Source: Sinorhizobium garamanticum
GTDB taxonomy: Bacteria > Pseudomonadota > Alphaproteobacteria > Rhizobiales > Rhizobiaceae
Reading direction: 5' to 3'
Assembly: GCF_029892065.1 (NCBI RefSeq)
Contig: NZ_CP120373.1
Span: 1,687,501 to 1,751,500, forward strand
DNA length: 64,000 nucleotides
Shown: piece by piece, positions 40,010-48,921 of the stretch
Layout: each line of letters opens with the position of its first letter
How positions within the stretch are numbered: the first letter of the stretch is position 1
Made by a program: the position numbers and the translations under genes
Notes under the pieces: generated by a model
Databases searched by the model: none
What the model saw: the letters and a program-made list of their open reading frames with translations, nothing else
Told to the model about the DNA's origin: nothing

Positions 40010-41314
40010 ATGCACTATTCGCCCGATCAAGGCCGCGAAGATTTCGCGCTCACGCTCGATCCGCGAATGCCGCTCGCGCCTGCTGGTGCGGAAGAAACCG
40101 GTCTCGAACTGTCCTTCATGCTGCGCCTGGCAGCAAAGTGTGCAGCCGAGCAGGATACCGTCACCCCGTCGCATCTGGCCGCCCGGATGAAATTGCCGAA
40201 GGCGGTGGTCAATCTCCTCGTCAAGGAACTGGTAAAGCTTGCCTTCCTCGAAGCGAGGGGGCTCGCCGGCGAGGACGTCAAATCCGACATTCGCTACGCG
40301 CTTTCGACGAAGGGCCGCGAGTACGCCCAGGCGGCGTTGCGGCAATCGCAATATGTCGGGCCGGCGCCGGTGTCGCTCGATGCCTTCTGCCGGCAGCTCG
40401 AATTGCAATCGATCCACCACGAGCGTGTGACCCAGGAACGATTGACCGAAAGTCTCAAGGGGCTGGTGCTGTCACCGTCCCTCGTCGAAAAGCTTGGCCC
40501 GGCGATGAATTCAGGCCAGTCGATCCTGCTCTACGGACCGCCGGGCAACGGCAAGACCAGCATCGCCGAACGCTCCGCGCGGCTGTTTCTCCAGACGATC
40601 TGGGTCCCTTACGCGATCGAGGTCGGCGGCTTCGTGATCAGCTTCTACGACGAGGCCGTGCACCAGCCGGTCGGCGAGGCCTCTGGAAATCCGTATCCGA
40701 AGGCCGATCAGCGATGGGTCGAGTGCCGGCGGCCGGTGATCAAGACCGGCGGCGAACTGACGCTCGACCTCCTCGATCTCGCCTTCAGCGATGGATCGAA
40801 CGTCTACGAGGCCCCGCTGCACCTCAAGGCTTCCGGCGGCGTTTTCATCATCGACGATTTCGGTCGCCAGCAGGTGTTGCCGCAAGCGTTGATCAATCGC
40901 TGGATCGTGCCGCTCGAGCGCGGATATGACTTTCTCACGCTGCATACGGGCAAGAAGTTCAAGGTTCCGTTCGACGAACTTGTGGTCTTCTCGACCAATA
41001 TCGCCCCGAAGGATCTCTCCGACGAGGCGGGTCTGCGGCGTCTCAAGTACAAGATATTTGTGAATAACCCGTCGCGAGACGAATATATCCGGATCTTCGA
41101 GTCTTATGCGCGCGAAGTCGCGGTAGACATAAAGGTCAGTGATTTGCACCTGTTCTGCGACCGTAAGTACAGCGGTGCATCGCTGGCGTCCTGTTACCAC
41201 CCGAAGTACCTGCTGGATTTCATCGGGTCCTATTGCACGTTCAACGCGATGCCGAAGGTGGCTTCGCTGGAAATGCTGGAGCGGGCGTGGGAGGGTGTGT
41301 TCACGCTGGACTAG
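40010..41314 (+). CDS. AAA ATPase of the Tad cluster
   Basis: A 434-residue soluble protein. Its N-terminal part (about 30-110) has a winged-helix-like pattern (VTPSHLAARMKLPKAVVNLLVKELV ... YALSTKGREYA). The ATPase part shows GPPGNGKTS (about 176-184), VFIIDDFGRQ (about 277-286) and VVFSTNIAPKDL as sensor 1. Similar ATPases occur with alphaproteobacterial pilus clusters; the role is unknown, perhaps regulatory. It follows tadC by 15 bases, in the same operon. Confidence 0.8.
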   Translation: MHYSPDQGREDFALTLDPRMPLAPAGAEETGLELSFMLRLAAKCAAEQDTVTPSHLAARMKLPKAVVNLLVKELVKLAFLEARGLAGEDVKSDIRYALSTKGREYAQAALRQSQYVGPAPVSLDAFCRQLELQSIHHERVTQERLTESLKGLVLSPSLVEKLGPAMNSGQSILLYGPPGNGKTSIAERSARLFLQTIWVPYAIEVGGFVISFYDEAVHQPVGEASGNPYPKADQRWVECRRPVIKTGGELTLDLLDLAFSDGSNVYEAPLHLKASGGVFIIDDFGRQQVLPQALINRWIVPLERGYDFLTLHTGKKFKVPFDELVVFSTNIAPKDLSDEAGLRRLKYKIFVNNPSRDEYIRIFESYAREVAVDIKVSDLHLFCDRKYSGASLASCYHPKYLLDFIGSYCTFNAMPKVASLEMLERAWEGVFTLD

Positions 41315-41433
41315 GCGCTGGAAGGCGCTGGACTGGGGGAAGAAAGCGGGTGTGCACCTTATTAAGAAATGCCTGAAATACTGATGCAGAAGACTTCGGG
41401 GACTTGACCCCTGCTTGCGGCGGAGTTGTGCGG

Positions 41434-42003
41434 ATGACCAGTATTCCGGATATCGATGTCGAACCTGGCGGCGCGCGGCAGCGCGGCGAGCGGCCGGCCA
41501 AAGAGCCGAGCCGTTCGAAAGGGGCTTCGCTGATTGCGATCGCGTTGCTGCTGCTGCCATTGAATGCCGGCATTCTCCTTTACACCGCGAAGAATGCGGC
41601 CGACCTACGGGATAGCCGCGAGACGCTTGCTGCGCTCAAGCGCTCCATCGACGGCCTGAAAGAGCTTGTCGACAAACAGGGGCGGCATATCGTCAGAAGC
41701 GCTAAGGCCGAGGACGTGGCAATCGTTCGTCAGCGTTTGGAAAGCCTGCGCAAACAGGTCGCCGATTTCGATGCCGGCATGCGTTCCGGTTTGGTTGCCT
41801 CCGGCGGAAGCCTGATTATGAGCGCGCCCGGAAAGGGCGCGACACAACGGCTGGAACCGTCAGCCAATGCCGCCGCCGAGCTGCAGGTCGCGGATGACAG
41901 CCTCGCCTTGGCCGGTGCCGAAGGCGTATCCGTCGCGGATTTGCCGCATTACGAACGATCAGTCTCGCCCGAGGGCAAACTTATTCTGCGGAAGGTGCGC
42001 TAA
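41434..42003 (+). CDS. Single-span membrane protein with coiled coil
   Basis: A predicted 189-residue protein with a short basic cytoplasmic N-terminus, a single transmembrane helix (31-51, ASLIAIALLLLPLNAGILLY) and a long charged helix (55-120) that is probably a coiled coil. The C-terminal part is Ala- and Ser-rich. It is the last plus-strand gene of the pilus group. Its function is unknown; it could be a scaffold or cell-envelope anchor. The ATG with ggcggag upstream was used. Confidence 0.6.
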   Translation: MTSIPDIDVEPGGARQRGERPAKEPSRSKGASLIAIALLLLPLNAGILLYTAKNAADLRDSRETLAALKRSIDGLKELVDKQGRHIVRSAKAEDVAIVRQRLESLRKQVADFDAGMRSGLVASGGSLIMSAPGKGATQRLEPSANAAAELQVADDSLALAGAEGVSVADLPHYERSVSPEGKLILRKVR

Positions 42004-42134
42004 GCCTCGTATTTTCGCGAGGAGGCGGATTCTGCGAAGGCCGCGTCGAAGCCATCAAAGATATATTAGCGGGAGCGAAATTTCGTTACCCTTTCTTGGG
42101 CCGTCGTTGCTGGTCCGCAAGCTTCAGTCGGCGG

Positions 42135-42241
42135 CTACTGCATGTTGCCTTAAATCGTACTCGATTTAAGGATAAAAACATGCAGCAAATTCAAAGTGCT
42201 ACAGCGTCCTTTGCGCGTCTGAAAAGACGCGCGGCGCTGTA
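42135..42241 (+). repeat. RIME-like intergenic mosaic element, copy 2
   Basis: Same double palindrome as the copy at 20535: ctgcatg..ccttaaatcg..cgatttaag..catgcag and ctacagcg..gcgcgtct..agacgcgc..cgctgt. It lies between the pilus operon and the TPR lipoprotein gene. Confidence 0.82.
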
Positions 42242-42263
42242 AAGCGCTTGTCTTTGCGCAGTC

Positions 42264-42791
42264 CTATCGCTGCGCGAACTTCACGCTGTTTTTCATGAGT
42301 TCGAGATTTCGGGCCGTAGTCTCGTTTGTCGGATCGAGTTCGTATGCCTTCAGAAAGTAGCGCCGCGCCTTGGGCAGGTCGCCGCGCAGAAGATGCGAGT
42401 ATCCGATATTGTTGTAGTAGACCGCGGTGTTACCGATCATGCCGGAGAGTTGCTGGTAGGCACGGTCGGAGGTATCGAACCGGCCGATCATGTCGGCGGA
42501 GGCGGCAAAGCCAAGCCAGGCGGACGGATCCTTAGGAAAGACGGTAACGGCCCGTTTGTAGATGGCGTAGGACTTGCCGTAGTTCTTTTCCTGGAACTGC
42601 AGCTTTCCCTTGGTTACCAGTTCATCGTTCTTGTAGAAGGCGACGGCCGAATCATCCTCGAGCGTTTTGGCGCTATCGCCGAAGGCTGCCAAGTCGTCGA
42701 AAGCAGCTGATTGACAGCCCGCCAGCGCAACCCCGCCCACGAGCAATAAGGTAAGGCATCTGATCTGCGATCTGATCTGAGAAGTTGCCAT
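42264..42791 (-). CDS. TPR lipoprotein, TadD-like
   Basis: A predicted 175-residue lipoprotein. The leader ends at lipobox VALAGC (Cys26) and the body holds TPR units (LQFQEKNYGKSYAIYKRAV, AVYYNNIGYSHLLRG, ARRYFLKAYELDP). TPR lipoproteins of this type (TadD) help assemble the pilus secretin in the outer membrane. It lies at the end of the pilus cluster on the opposite strand, which fits a supporting role in Flp pilus assembly. Confidence 0.82.
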   Translation of the reverse strand: MATSQIRSQIRCLTLLLVGGVALAGCQSAAFDDLAAFGDSAKTLEDDSAVAFYKNDELVTKGKLQFQEKNYGKSYAIYKRAVTVFPKDPSAWLGFAASADMIGRFDTSDRAYQQLSGMIGNTAVYYNNIGYSHLLRGDLPKARRYFLKAYELDPTNETTARNLELMKNSVKFAQR

Positions 42792-43099
42792 TCATTCCCC
42801 CAATTTTTGGGCAGCGTAGCTTTGCATATGCAATCGCTCACGGAAAATCTTCCTGAAAAAAAGCTAATAAATGAAGAATTGAAACAACGAGTCGCATTAA
42901 AGAGACACATCGTGTATCTCCGGCCGTCTTCGGCATTTGCCGACTGATCGAAATGAACAATGTTCCGGCCGAATTGCCGGTAAAATCAGTCGTGCCGGTC
43001 TAAGCAGAAAAGTGACGATCGGTAAGCTCCAGTTAAGCGTCGTCTTATATAAGAAGAGTGTCAGAGCGGCCGCGCTCCAGGCAAAGGAGATGCCAACGC

Positions 43100-43603
43100 A
43101 TGCGCGCTTTAATTCTAACGTTTCTCCGACTTGGCCCATGTGGCGCCTATGCCTTGGCGGCCATGTTTCTGTGCAGCATGGTTCTGCTCGCCCATTATCC
43201 CGCGAGCGAGTTCGCCTGGTGGCTCTACATGACGATACTCCCGGTCATGCGCGAGCCGGTCTTCATGCTTCTTGCCGTTCCAGGCATTGGGCTTTGGGGT
43301 GCCGCCGCAATTCTGGTACTCACAGCGCTTTTCGGTATCCTTCTGGCGATCCGGCCAGAACGATATCAGCGCATGCGTTTCGTCCACGCGCATGTCGCCC
43401 TGATCGCGACCGCGCTTACTGCCGTACGGGCGGTGCAAATGCAGGCCGGTCTTTCGGGGCTCTCGCTGCCCGAGGTTCTGCGCGGTGACTGGTCCTTCCT
43501 GCCGCTCGCCTATTCGCCGCTTGGGACCGTGCTTTTCCTTTTTGTCCTCGCTGCATGTGTCTGCTCTCATGCCGCGATCATTCGGCGCATCCGCGTAAGG
43601 TAG
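43100..43603 (+). CDS. Four-span membrane protein, unknown function
   Basis: A predicted 167-residue protein with four hydrophobic segments (about 15-33, 42-72, 96-115, 133-158) and short loops with Arg-rich cytoplasmic ends (RPERYQRMR, RRIRVR). No conserved motif is seen. An aaggag lies 12 bases upstream of the chosen ATG; a longer frame starts 14 codons earlier with no better site. Confidence 0.6.
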   Translation: MRALILTFLRLGPCGAYALAAMFLCSMVLLAHYPASEFAWWLYMTILPVMREPVFMLLAVPGIGLWGAAAILVLTALFGILLAIRPERYQRMRFVHAHVALIATALTAVRAVQMQAGLSGLSLPEVLRGDWSFLPLAYSPLGTVLFLFVLAACVCSHAAIIRRIRVR

Positions 43604-43827
43604 CGACCGTCAGCGTCCCCGCCTTGCGAGTCTAGGTCTGACAGCATGGGCGGGACCGCGTGCTGGGGTGATGGCCGACTCGATCTCCAGTAGGAGCCCG
43701 GTTCGGTCCAAAGCTCCTGCACGCCCGCTCGGAAGCGATCCCTCGCTCGCGATCGGCTAAGTCCGGAATTTCGGCGATATCCAGATGTTCGATGCGGCGG
43801 CCGCGCATGAGCGCTCTATTCGTTCGC
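43604..43827. other. Intergenic region before the permease remnant
   Basis: GC-rich sequence of about 220 bp with no supported gene. The last part, gcggcggccgcg near 43795, may be eroded sequence of the permease gene that follows. Confidence 0.35.
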
Positions 43828-43968
43828 CTGCACTATTGGCAGGTCATGCGCAAGATCGTCATTCCGCAGGTTCTGAAGAAAGTGATTCTACCGATGGTGG
43901 GGCTATCCATCGGCCTGTTTCAGGATAGGACACTGATCACGATCGCATTTCTCCAATGGAAGATGTAA
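43828..43968 (+). pseudogene. Fragment of an amino-acid ABC transporter permease
   Basis: One frame reads HYWQVMRKIVIPQVLKKVIL, PMVGLSIGLFQDRTLITIA and stops at taa. This is the conserved cytoplasmic/EAA-loop region and last helix start of polar amino-acid permeases (compare YWQTMRLVVLPQALKIV with a following PP.VGQFI.LFKDTTL pattern). The upstream domains and start are missing, and the end is cut. The remnant lies between the membrane protein gene and a RIME-like repeat. Confidence 0.75.
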
Positions 43969-43980
43969 CGGTGAACCTCA

Positions 43981-44080
43981 AAGCGCCGTGCGTCTATTCA
44001 GACGCGCGAAGGACGCTGTAGCACTTTGAATTGCTGCATGTTTCCTTAAATCGGCTAGGATTTAAGGAAACATGCAGCAG
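43981..44080 (-). repeat. RIME-like intergenic mosaic element, copy 3 (inverted)
   Basis: The reverse complement of copies 1 and 2, with the ttaaatcg...aggatttaa and gcgtct...agacgc palindromes. It occupies the sequence directly upstream of the ureidoglycine gene, so that gene's longest open frame wrongly starts inside the repeat. Confidence 0.8.
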
Positions 44081-44111
44081 GCGCCGAATGGAATGTCATG
44101 GAGGACAGGAA

Positions 44112-44936
44112 TTGGCTGAACGGACCTACTTCGCACCGAAGGGCGGCGCGCCCATGCAGACGGAACTCCTCACCGGGCGCGCTGTCTTCACGGAAGCCTA
44201 TGCGGTGATTCCGAAGGGCGTGATGATGGATATCGTCACAAGCTACCTCCCCTTCTGGGAAAACACCCGCCTCTGGGTCCTCTCGCGTCCACTGTCCGGA
44301 TTCGCCGAAACTTTCTCGCAATATATCATGGAGGTCGGACCGGGCGGCGGCAGTGATCGGCCCGAGCTCGATTCCGCGGCCGAAGGCGCGCTGTTCGTGA
44401 TGGAAGGCGAGGTTACCGTCGAACTCGACGGCAGGTCGCATGTGCTTCGCCCGGGCGGTTTTGCCTTCATTCCCCCGGCAAGTGCCTGGCGGCTGCGCAA
44501 CCATGGGAACGTGCCCGCGCGGTTCCACTGGATCCGCAAGGCCTACGAGGCCGTCGAAGGGCTCGATGCGCCGGAGGCATTCTTCACTAACGAGGCCGAC
44601 ATCACGCCCGCGCCCATGCCCGGAACTGACGGCAAATGGGCGACGACGCGGTTCGTCGATCCGGCGGATATGCGCCACGACATGCACGTGACCATCGTGA
44701 CCTTCGAGCCGGGTGCGGTCATTCCGTTCGCGGAAACCCATGTCATGGAGCACGGGCTCTATGTTCTCGAAGGCAAGGCCGTCTATCGGCTGAACCAGGA
44801 CTGGGTCGAGGTCGAGGCGGGCGATTTCATGTGGCTGCGCGCCTTCTGCCCGCAGGCCTGCTACGCCGGAGGCCCGGGCAACTTCCGCTATCTGCTTTAC
44901 AAGGACGTCAATCGGCATATGCGCCTGTCGCGATAG
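44112..44936 (+). CDS. (S)-ureidoglycine aminohydrolase
   Basis: A predicted 274-residue bicupin enzyme that splits ammonia from (S)-ureidoglycine in allantoin breakdown. The second cupin carries the metal ligands in the family order: Glu208, His210, His214 (ETHVMEH) and Gln248 (PQACY). The N-terminal cupin lacks such a set. Length agrees with the E. coli enzyme (AllE). A TTG start with ggagg upstream is preferred, since the longer frame starts inside a RIME repeat. No other allantoin genes are adjacent. Confidence 0.86.
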   Translation: MAERTYFAPKGGAPMQTELLTGRAVFTEAYAVIPKGVMMDIVTSYLPFWENTRLWVLSRPLSGFAETFSQYIMEVGPGGGSDRPELDSAAEGALFVMEGEVTVELDGRSHVLRPGGFAFIPPASAWRLRNHGNVPARFHWIRKAYEAVEGLDAPEAFFTNEADITPAPMPGTDGKWATTRFVDPADMRHDMHVTIVTFEPGAVIPFAETHVMEHGLYVLEGKAVYRLNQDWVEVEAGDFMWLRAFCPQACYAGGPGNFRYLLYKDVNRHMRLSR

Positions 44937-44957
44937 GCAGGCAGTAGGCGAGCGGTC

Positions 44958-45452
44958 TCAGATCAGCCGCTCGTCGAAATTGGGGCGCGAGCGGATGAAC
45001 GACCAGAGCGCCTTGCTGATGTCGGTGATCTCACGGATCGCGTTTTCCAGACGCGCCATTTCGCGCGCATCGAGTTGTTCCACCTTGCCGTAGCGAATCT
45101 CCTTCTCGCCTTCGACCAGGCGCATCAACTGCGTGCTCGATATCTCTCCTTGCTCATCGAAGGAGTAGATGCAGTGGCTGTACTTGTTGCGCATTTTCGA
45201 CTGCTGTTTCAGCCGCTCGGTGATCGACAGGACCTTGTCGCGCGTTTCGGGCGGGGTTGCCGGCAGCTTCGCCAGGCGCTCCGTGAGGTCGATTCGCGCG
45301 CGCGTGGTATTCAGTGTCAGAAAGACGATGATGGCCGATTCCTTGTCGACCTTCAGCAGGTGCGCGATGATGTAAATCAACAGGCTTTCGGTGTTGGTCC
45401 AGACGTAGTTCAAGCGACCAACCAGCAAAAGCACTTCCTGAGCTGCCGCCAT
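44958..45452 (-). CDS. Small protein with HEPN-like RNKYSH motif
   Basis: A predicted 164-residue helical protein. The central stretch carries Arg88-x4-His93 (RNKYSH), the spacing of the catalytic R-x4-6-H motif of HEPN-fold RNases and nucleotidyl-transferase partners. Flanking helices are long and charged (ITERLKQQSKM; GKVEQLDAREMARLENAIREI). No partner toxin or antitoxin gene is adjacent. The motif may be accidental, so the function remains open. The gene lies just downstream of hlyD on the same strand. Confidence 0.55.
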   Translation of the reverse strand: MAAAQEVLLLVGRLNYVWTNTESLLIYIIAHLLKVDKESAIIVFLTLNTTRARIDLTERLAKLPATPPETRDKVLSITERLKQQSKMRNKYSHCIYSFDEQGEISSTQLMRLVEGEKEIRYGKVEQLDAREMARLENAIREITDISKALWSFIRSRPNFDERLI

Positions 45453-45463
45453 GACGCTTCCCC

Positions 45464-46813
45464 TCAGGTCTCCTTGAATGCCCGCGACATGCTGTCGGTG
45501 ATAGGCTTCGTCAGGTATTCGAAAAACGTTCGTTCGGATGTGGTGATCAGGATCTCGGCCGGCATCCCGGGTACCGGGTGAAAACCATGAATGCGATTGA
45601 TCTCGCTGGCAGGTACCTCCACGCGGACGATGTAGACGTCGCGTTGCTGTCCGCCGGCCACTTCCTCGATGGAATCGGCCGAGACATAGAAGAGCTTGCC
45701 TTTCAGAACGGGCGTCGTGCGGCGGTTCAGCGCGGAAAGGCGTATCGTTGCATCCTCGCCGACCTTAAGCTGATCGATGGCCGTTCGAAGCACCTGGGCC
45801 TCGATGATCAGCGGCACATTGGCCGGCAGGATCTCCATGATCGGTTTGCCCGTCGCGATCACGCCGCCGGCGGTATGGAAATAGCTGCGCACGACAGTCC
45901 CGTCGACGGGGGAACGAATGGTGGCACGGTCGAGCACCTCGGCCGCCTCGCGGACCTGCTGGCGCACGGCATCAAGGTCGGCTTCGGCCCCTTCCAGACC
46001 GTCCAGTGCAGTCTGCTTGTTGGTGTTGATGGCAATGACAGCTTCCTGGCGATAGCGATCGATCTGGGTGAGGCTCTCTCTCACCTCCGATTCGAGCCTG
46101 CCGATTTCGCCCATCGCGTCGGCGATCGCCCGGTCTAGCGCCAGGAGTTCCGGCCGCCTGATCAGGCCGCGTTCGGCCAGCCTGCTCTTGGATTCGCGCT
46201 CTTCCGCCAGGATCTCCATCTGTTTGTTGAAGGACGCCCGCTGCAGATCGTAGCCCCTGGCGCGAAATTCGAGAGAGCGAATGTTCTGGTCGATGAGGTT
46301 CAGTTGATCCCGCAGCTTGATCTTCTTGCTCTGGAAAATAACGTTCTGGCTTTCGATGATCGCCCGCACGTCTCCATCGTCCGCCTGCTCGGCGACGATA
46401 TCCGGTACCTTGAAGGTGTCGCTGCCCATCGCTTCCGCGCGAAGTCGCGCGACCACCGCTTCCAGGCGAAGGCGCTTGAGGTTGAGCATGCGCGCATTGG
46501 CGCGCGCCGGGGTCTGGTCGAGTTTCACCAGTATATCTCCGGCTCTTACCTTCTCTCCTTCGTTGACCAGCAGCTGCTCGATGATGCCGCCTTCGAGGTG
46601 CTGGATGATCTTGTTGTTGCCGTTGGCGACGAAACTTCCCTGGGCGATGATCGCCGCTGCCAGCGGTGCGGCAAAGGCCCAATAGCCGAAGCCGCCGAAG
46701 GACGCCGCGATCAGGGCAAGACCCGCGAAGCTGTGGAGCCTGATCGAGCGGGGGACCTCGGAATACCACTCCGCAGCATTGTGCGGATCGGCGCTTTTCC
46801 TGCGCTTGCTCAT
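45464..46813 (-). CDS. Type I secretion adaptor (HlyD/PrtE family)
   Basis: A 449-residue membrane-fusion protein. An N-terminal single membrane helix (about 22-48) is followed by the lipoyl-like half (QHLEGGIIEQLLVNEGEKVRAGDILVKLD), long coiled-coil hairpin arms (about 110-290) and a C-terminal beta domain that ends in GFHPVPGMPAEILITTSERT. It links the inner-membrane ABC exporter to a TolC-type channel that must be encoded elsewhere. ATG overlaps the exporter stop codon (ATGA), so it is co-translated with it. Confidence 0.94.
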   Translation of the reverse strand: MSKRRKSADPHNAAEWYSEVPRSIRLHSFAGLALIAASFGGFGYWAFAAPLAAAIIAQGSFVANGNNKIIQHLEGGIIEQLLVNEGEKVRAGDILVKLDQTPARANARMLNLKRLRLEAVVARLRAEAMGSDTFKVPDIVAEQADDGDVRAIIESQNVIFQSKKIKLRDQLNLIDQNIRSLEFRARGYDLQRASFNKQMEILAEERESKSRLAERGLIRRPELLALDRAIADAMGEIGRLESEVRESLTQIDRYRQEAVIAINTNKQTALDGLEGAEADLDAVRQQVREAAEVLDRATIRSPVDGTVVRSYFHTAGGVIATGKPIMEILPANVPLIIEAQVLRTAIDQLKVGEDATIRLSALNRRTTPVLKGKLFYVSADSIEEVAGGQQRDVYIVRVEVPASEINRIHGFHPVPGMPAEILITTSERTFFEYLTKPITDSMSRAFKET

Positions 46814-48900
46814 TGGCGACCTCCGCGAATACGTGACTGTGCCCCGTCGTGGTTCGGCGCCGCGCCAAGTGCGGCGAGAACTTCGTTTCGCGCGCCGAAC
46901 ATGGCAACGGTTCCTTCGTTGAGCACCATGATCTTGTCGACGCATTGCAAGAGTGCCGGGCGCTGGGTGACGGTCACGGTCGTGATGCCCTGGTTCTTCG
47001 CATGGAGAAGCGCGCGGGCAAGCGCTGCCTCGCCATTGCTGTCGAGATTGGAATTCGGCTCGTCGAGGACGACGAATTTGGGATTGCCGAAGAAGGCCCG
47101 TGCGAGTGCAATGCGCTGCTTCTGTCCGCCGGAGAGGGGAGCGCCGTCCGCAGCGACCACTGTCTCGTAGCCTTGGGGGAACGTGGCGATCAGATCATGC
47201 ACGTCGGCAAGCACGGCCGCATCGTAGATCATCGCATCCTCGACATCGTCGCGCATGCGACAGATGTTCGCCTTGATCGTGCCGGGGAAGAGCTGCACGT
47301 CCTGCGGCAGATAGCCGATGCTTTCGCCGAACTGACGCTGGTCCCAGTTTCTCAAGTCCATGAGATCGAGCCGGACGCTGCCGGATGTCGGCAGGATCGA
47401 TCCGACCAGCATCTTGCCGAGCGTCGTCTTGCCGGAGCCGGAGTTGCCGATGATCGCGAGCGCTTCTCCTTTGGAGAGCGAGAAGGATATGCCGTTCAAG
47501 ATCACGCGTTTCTGCGGCGGCGGCACGAAGAGAATGCGCTCGACGTCGAGTCGGCCCTCCGGGTTTGGCAAACGCAGCCGGGGGAAATTCAGCGGCGAGC
47601 CCAGGAGAAGTTGCCTGATCCGGCCATAGGCCGCGCGCGAGTGATTGAGCTGGTTCCAGCCCTCGATCGCACCTTCGACCGGTGCGAGTGCGCGGCCGGC
47701 AATGATGGAGGCGGCGATGACCATGCCACCCGTCAGCTGGCCCATCATCGCCAAATGCGCGCCCCAGCCCAGGAGCGCCACCTGGGTGAACATCCGCACG
47801 CCCTTCGAGGCGCCGGCGAACATGATGTTGCGGTCCTGGGCATAGACCTGCGCCTTGAGCGAGGCGGCCGTCTCGTGCCCCCACATCTTCACCGCCTCCG
47901 GAATCATCGCCAGCGCATTGATGATCTGCGCATTGCGCGACATCGAATCGAGATGAAAATTGGCGCGGCCGAGGTAGCTGTTGGCCTCGCTGAACGATCG
48001 CGTCGTTGCCTTCTGGTTGAGATAGGCAATGATGAAAAGAACGACGCAGCACGAGATGACGATCAGCCCAAGCTGAGGCTGGATCAAGTAGACGACGACC
48101 ACGAAAAGCGGGGTCAGAGGTGCGTCAAGGAACGAGACCAGCGTACCCGACGTGATGAAGGCACGAAGCTGCTGCAGGTCGCTCAGCACCTGGTAGTCTC
48201 GCCCGCTGCCGTGCAGCGATGCTCGCGCGGCGGCGCTGAGGATCGGTGCGCCGAGCTGGACTTCGATCTCGACGGCGGTCCGCATCAGGATGAAGCGGCG
48301 AATGGAATCGAGAACCACCTGCAGAACAATCGCCCCGACGACGGCGATCGTCAGCATCAGCAAAGTGTCTTGCGACCGACTTGTCAGAACCCGGTCGGAA
48401 ATCTGGAACAGGTAGATCGGGATGGCGAGCACGAGGACGTTGATCGCGACGGTGAAGACGACGACGATCAGCATGTTGTGCTGGACGGCCGCCAGGCAGT
48501 TTTGCAGGCTTGCAGCGAAGTTTACCGGTCCCGTGCGCTTGTGAAATGCGTCCTTTCCCTCTCCGCCATTGTCGGCTGCGTCCCTGCCGTCGGCGTCACG
48601 CGCGGTCGGACGGCGCTCGCCCTCCCTGAAGGGGCCTGGCTCATTGTTGATCGTCGGCGACAGCGGCCCCGGCCGGCTCTTGATCTCGTCGCGCTTGCCG
48701 CTTTCGTTGCCGCGCGTCTTTTTCCTTTCGGTGCCCGGCTGTTCCGGATGCGATGGGCCTTCGGCGTCCTGATCGGATGTTGTGGGTTCCTCGAAGGTAG
48801 AGATTGGCGGAACCTTGGGCGTGCCAGGTAGATTCAGCTCCGGTGCCGAGCGCGACAACGGTTTGCCTTCATCGACATACCGTTTGGACAGATCGTTCAT
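46810..48900 (-). CDS. Type I secretion ABC exporter (PrtD family)
   Basis: A 696-residue ABC transporter half with six membrane segments (about 140-400) and an ATPase domain. It has Walker A GNSGSGKTT, the signature LSGGQKQRIALARA and Walker B VVLDEPNSNLD. The H-loop position reads VTQRP (Gln646) where PrtD-type proteins normally have a histidine. Compared with usual family members (about 570-600 residues) it has an extra N-terminal region of some 120 residues, rich in Pro, Glu, Lys and Asp and probably disordered. It should export the acidic proteins encoded directly upstream. Confidence 0.92.
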   Translation of the reverse strand: MNDLSKRYVDEGKPLSRSAPELNLPGTPKVPPISTFEEPTTSDQDAEGPSHPEQPGTERKKTRGNESGKRDEIKSRPGPLSPTINNEPGPFREGERRPTARDADGRDAADNGGEGKDAFHKRTGPVNFAASLQNCLAAVQHNMLIVVVFTVAINVLVLAIPIYLFQISDRVLTSRSQDTLLMLTIAVVGAIVLQVVLDSIRRFILMRTAVEIEVQLGAPILSAAARASLHGSGRDYQVLSDLQQLRAFITSGTLVSFLDAPLTPLFVVVVYLIQPQLGLIVISCCVVLFIIAYLNQKATTRSFSEANSYLGRANFHLDSMSRNAQIINALAMIPEAVKMWGHETAASLKAQVYAQDRNIMFAGASKGVRMFTQVALLGWGAHLAMMGQLTGGMVIAASIIAGRALAPVEGAIEGWNQLNHSRAAYGRIRQLLLGSPLNFPRLRLPNPEGRLDVERILFVPPPQKRVILNGISFSLSKGEALAIIGNSGSGKTTLGKMLVGSILPTSGSVRLDLMDLRNWDQRQFGESIGYLPQDVQLFPGTIKANICRMRDDVEDAMIYDAAVLADVHDLIATFPQGYETVVAADGAPLSGGQKQRIALARAFFGNPKFVVLDEPNSNLDSNGEAALARALLHAKNQGITTVTVTQRPALLQCVDKIMVLNEGTVAMFGARNEVLAALGAAPNHDGAQSRIRGGRQ

Positions 48901-48921
48901 GGCACTCCCTCGCGATCGTCG

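Noticed and set aside
46849..48831. 660-codon plus-strand frame opposite the ABC exporter
   Set aside because: Shadow frame with low-complexity charged sequence; the minus strand has all ABC motifs.
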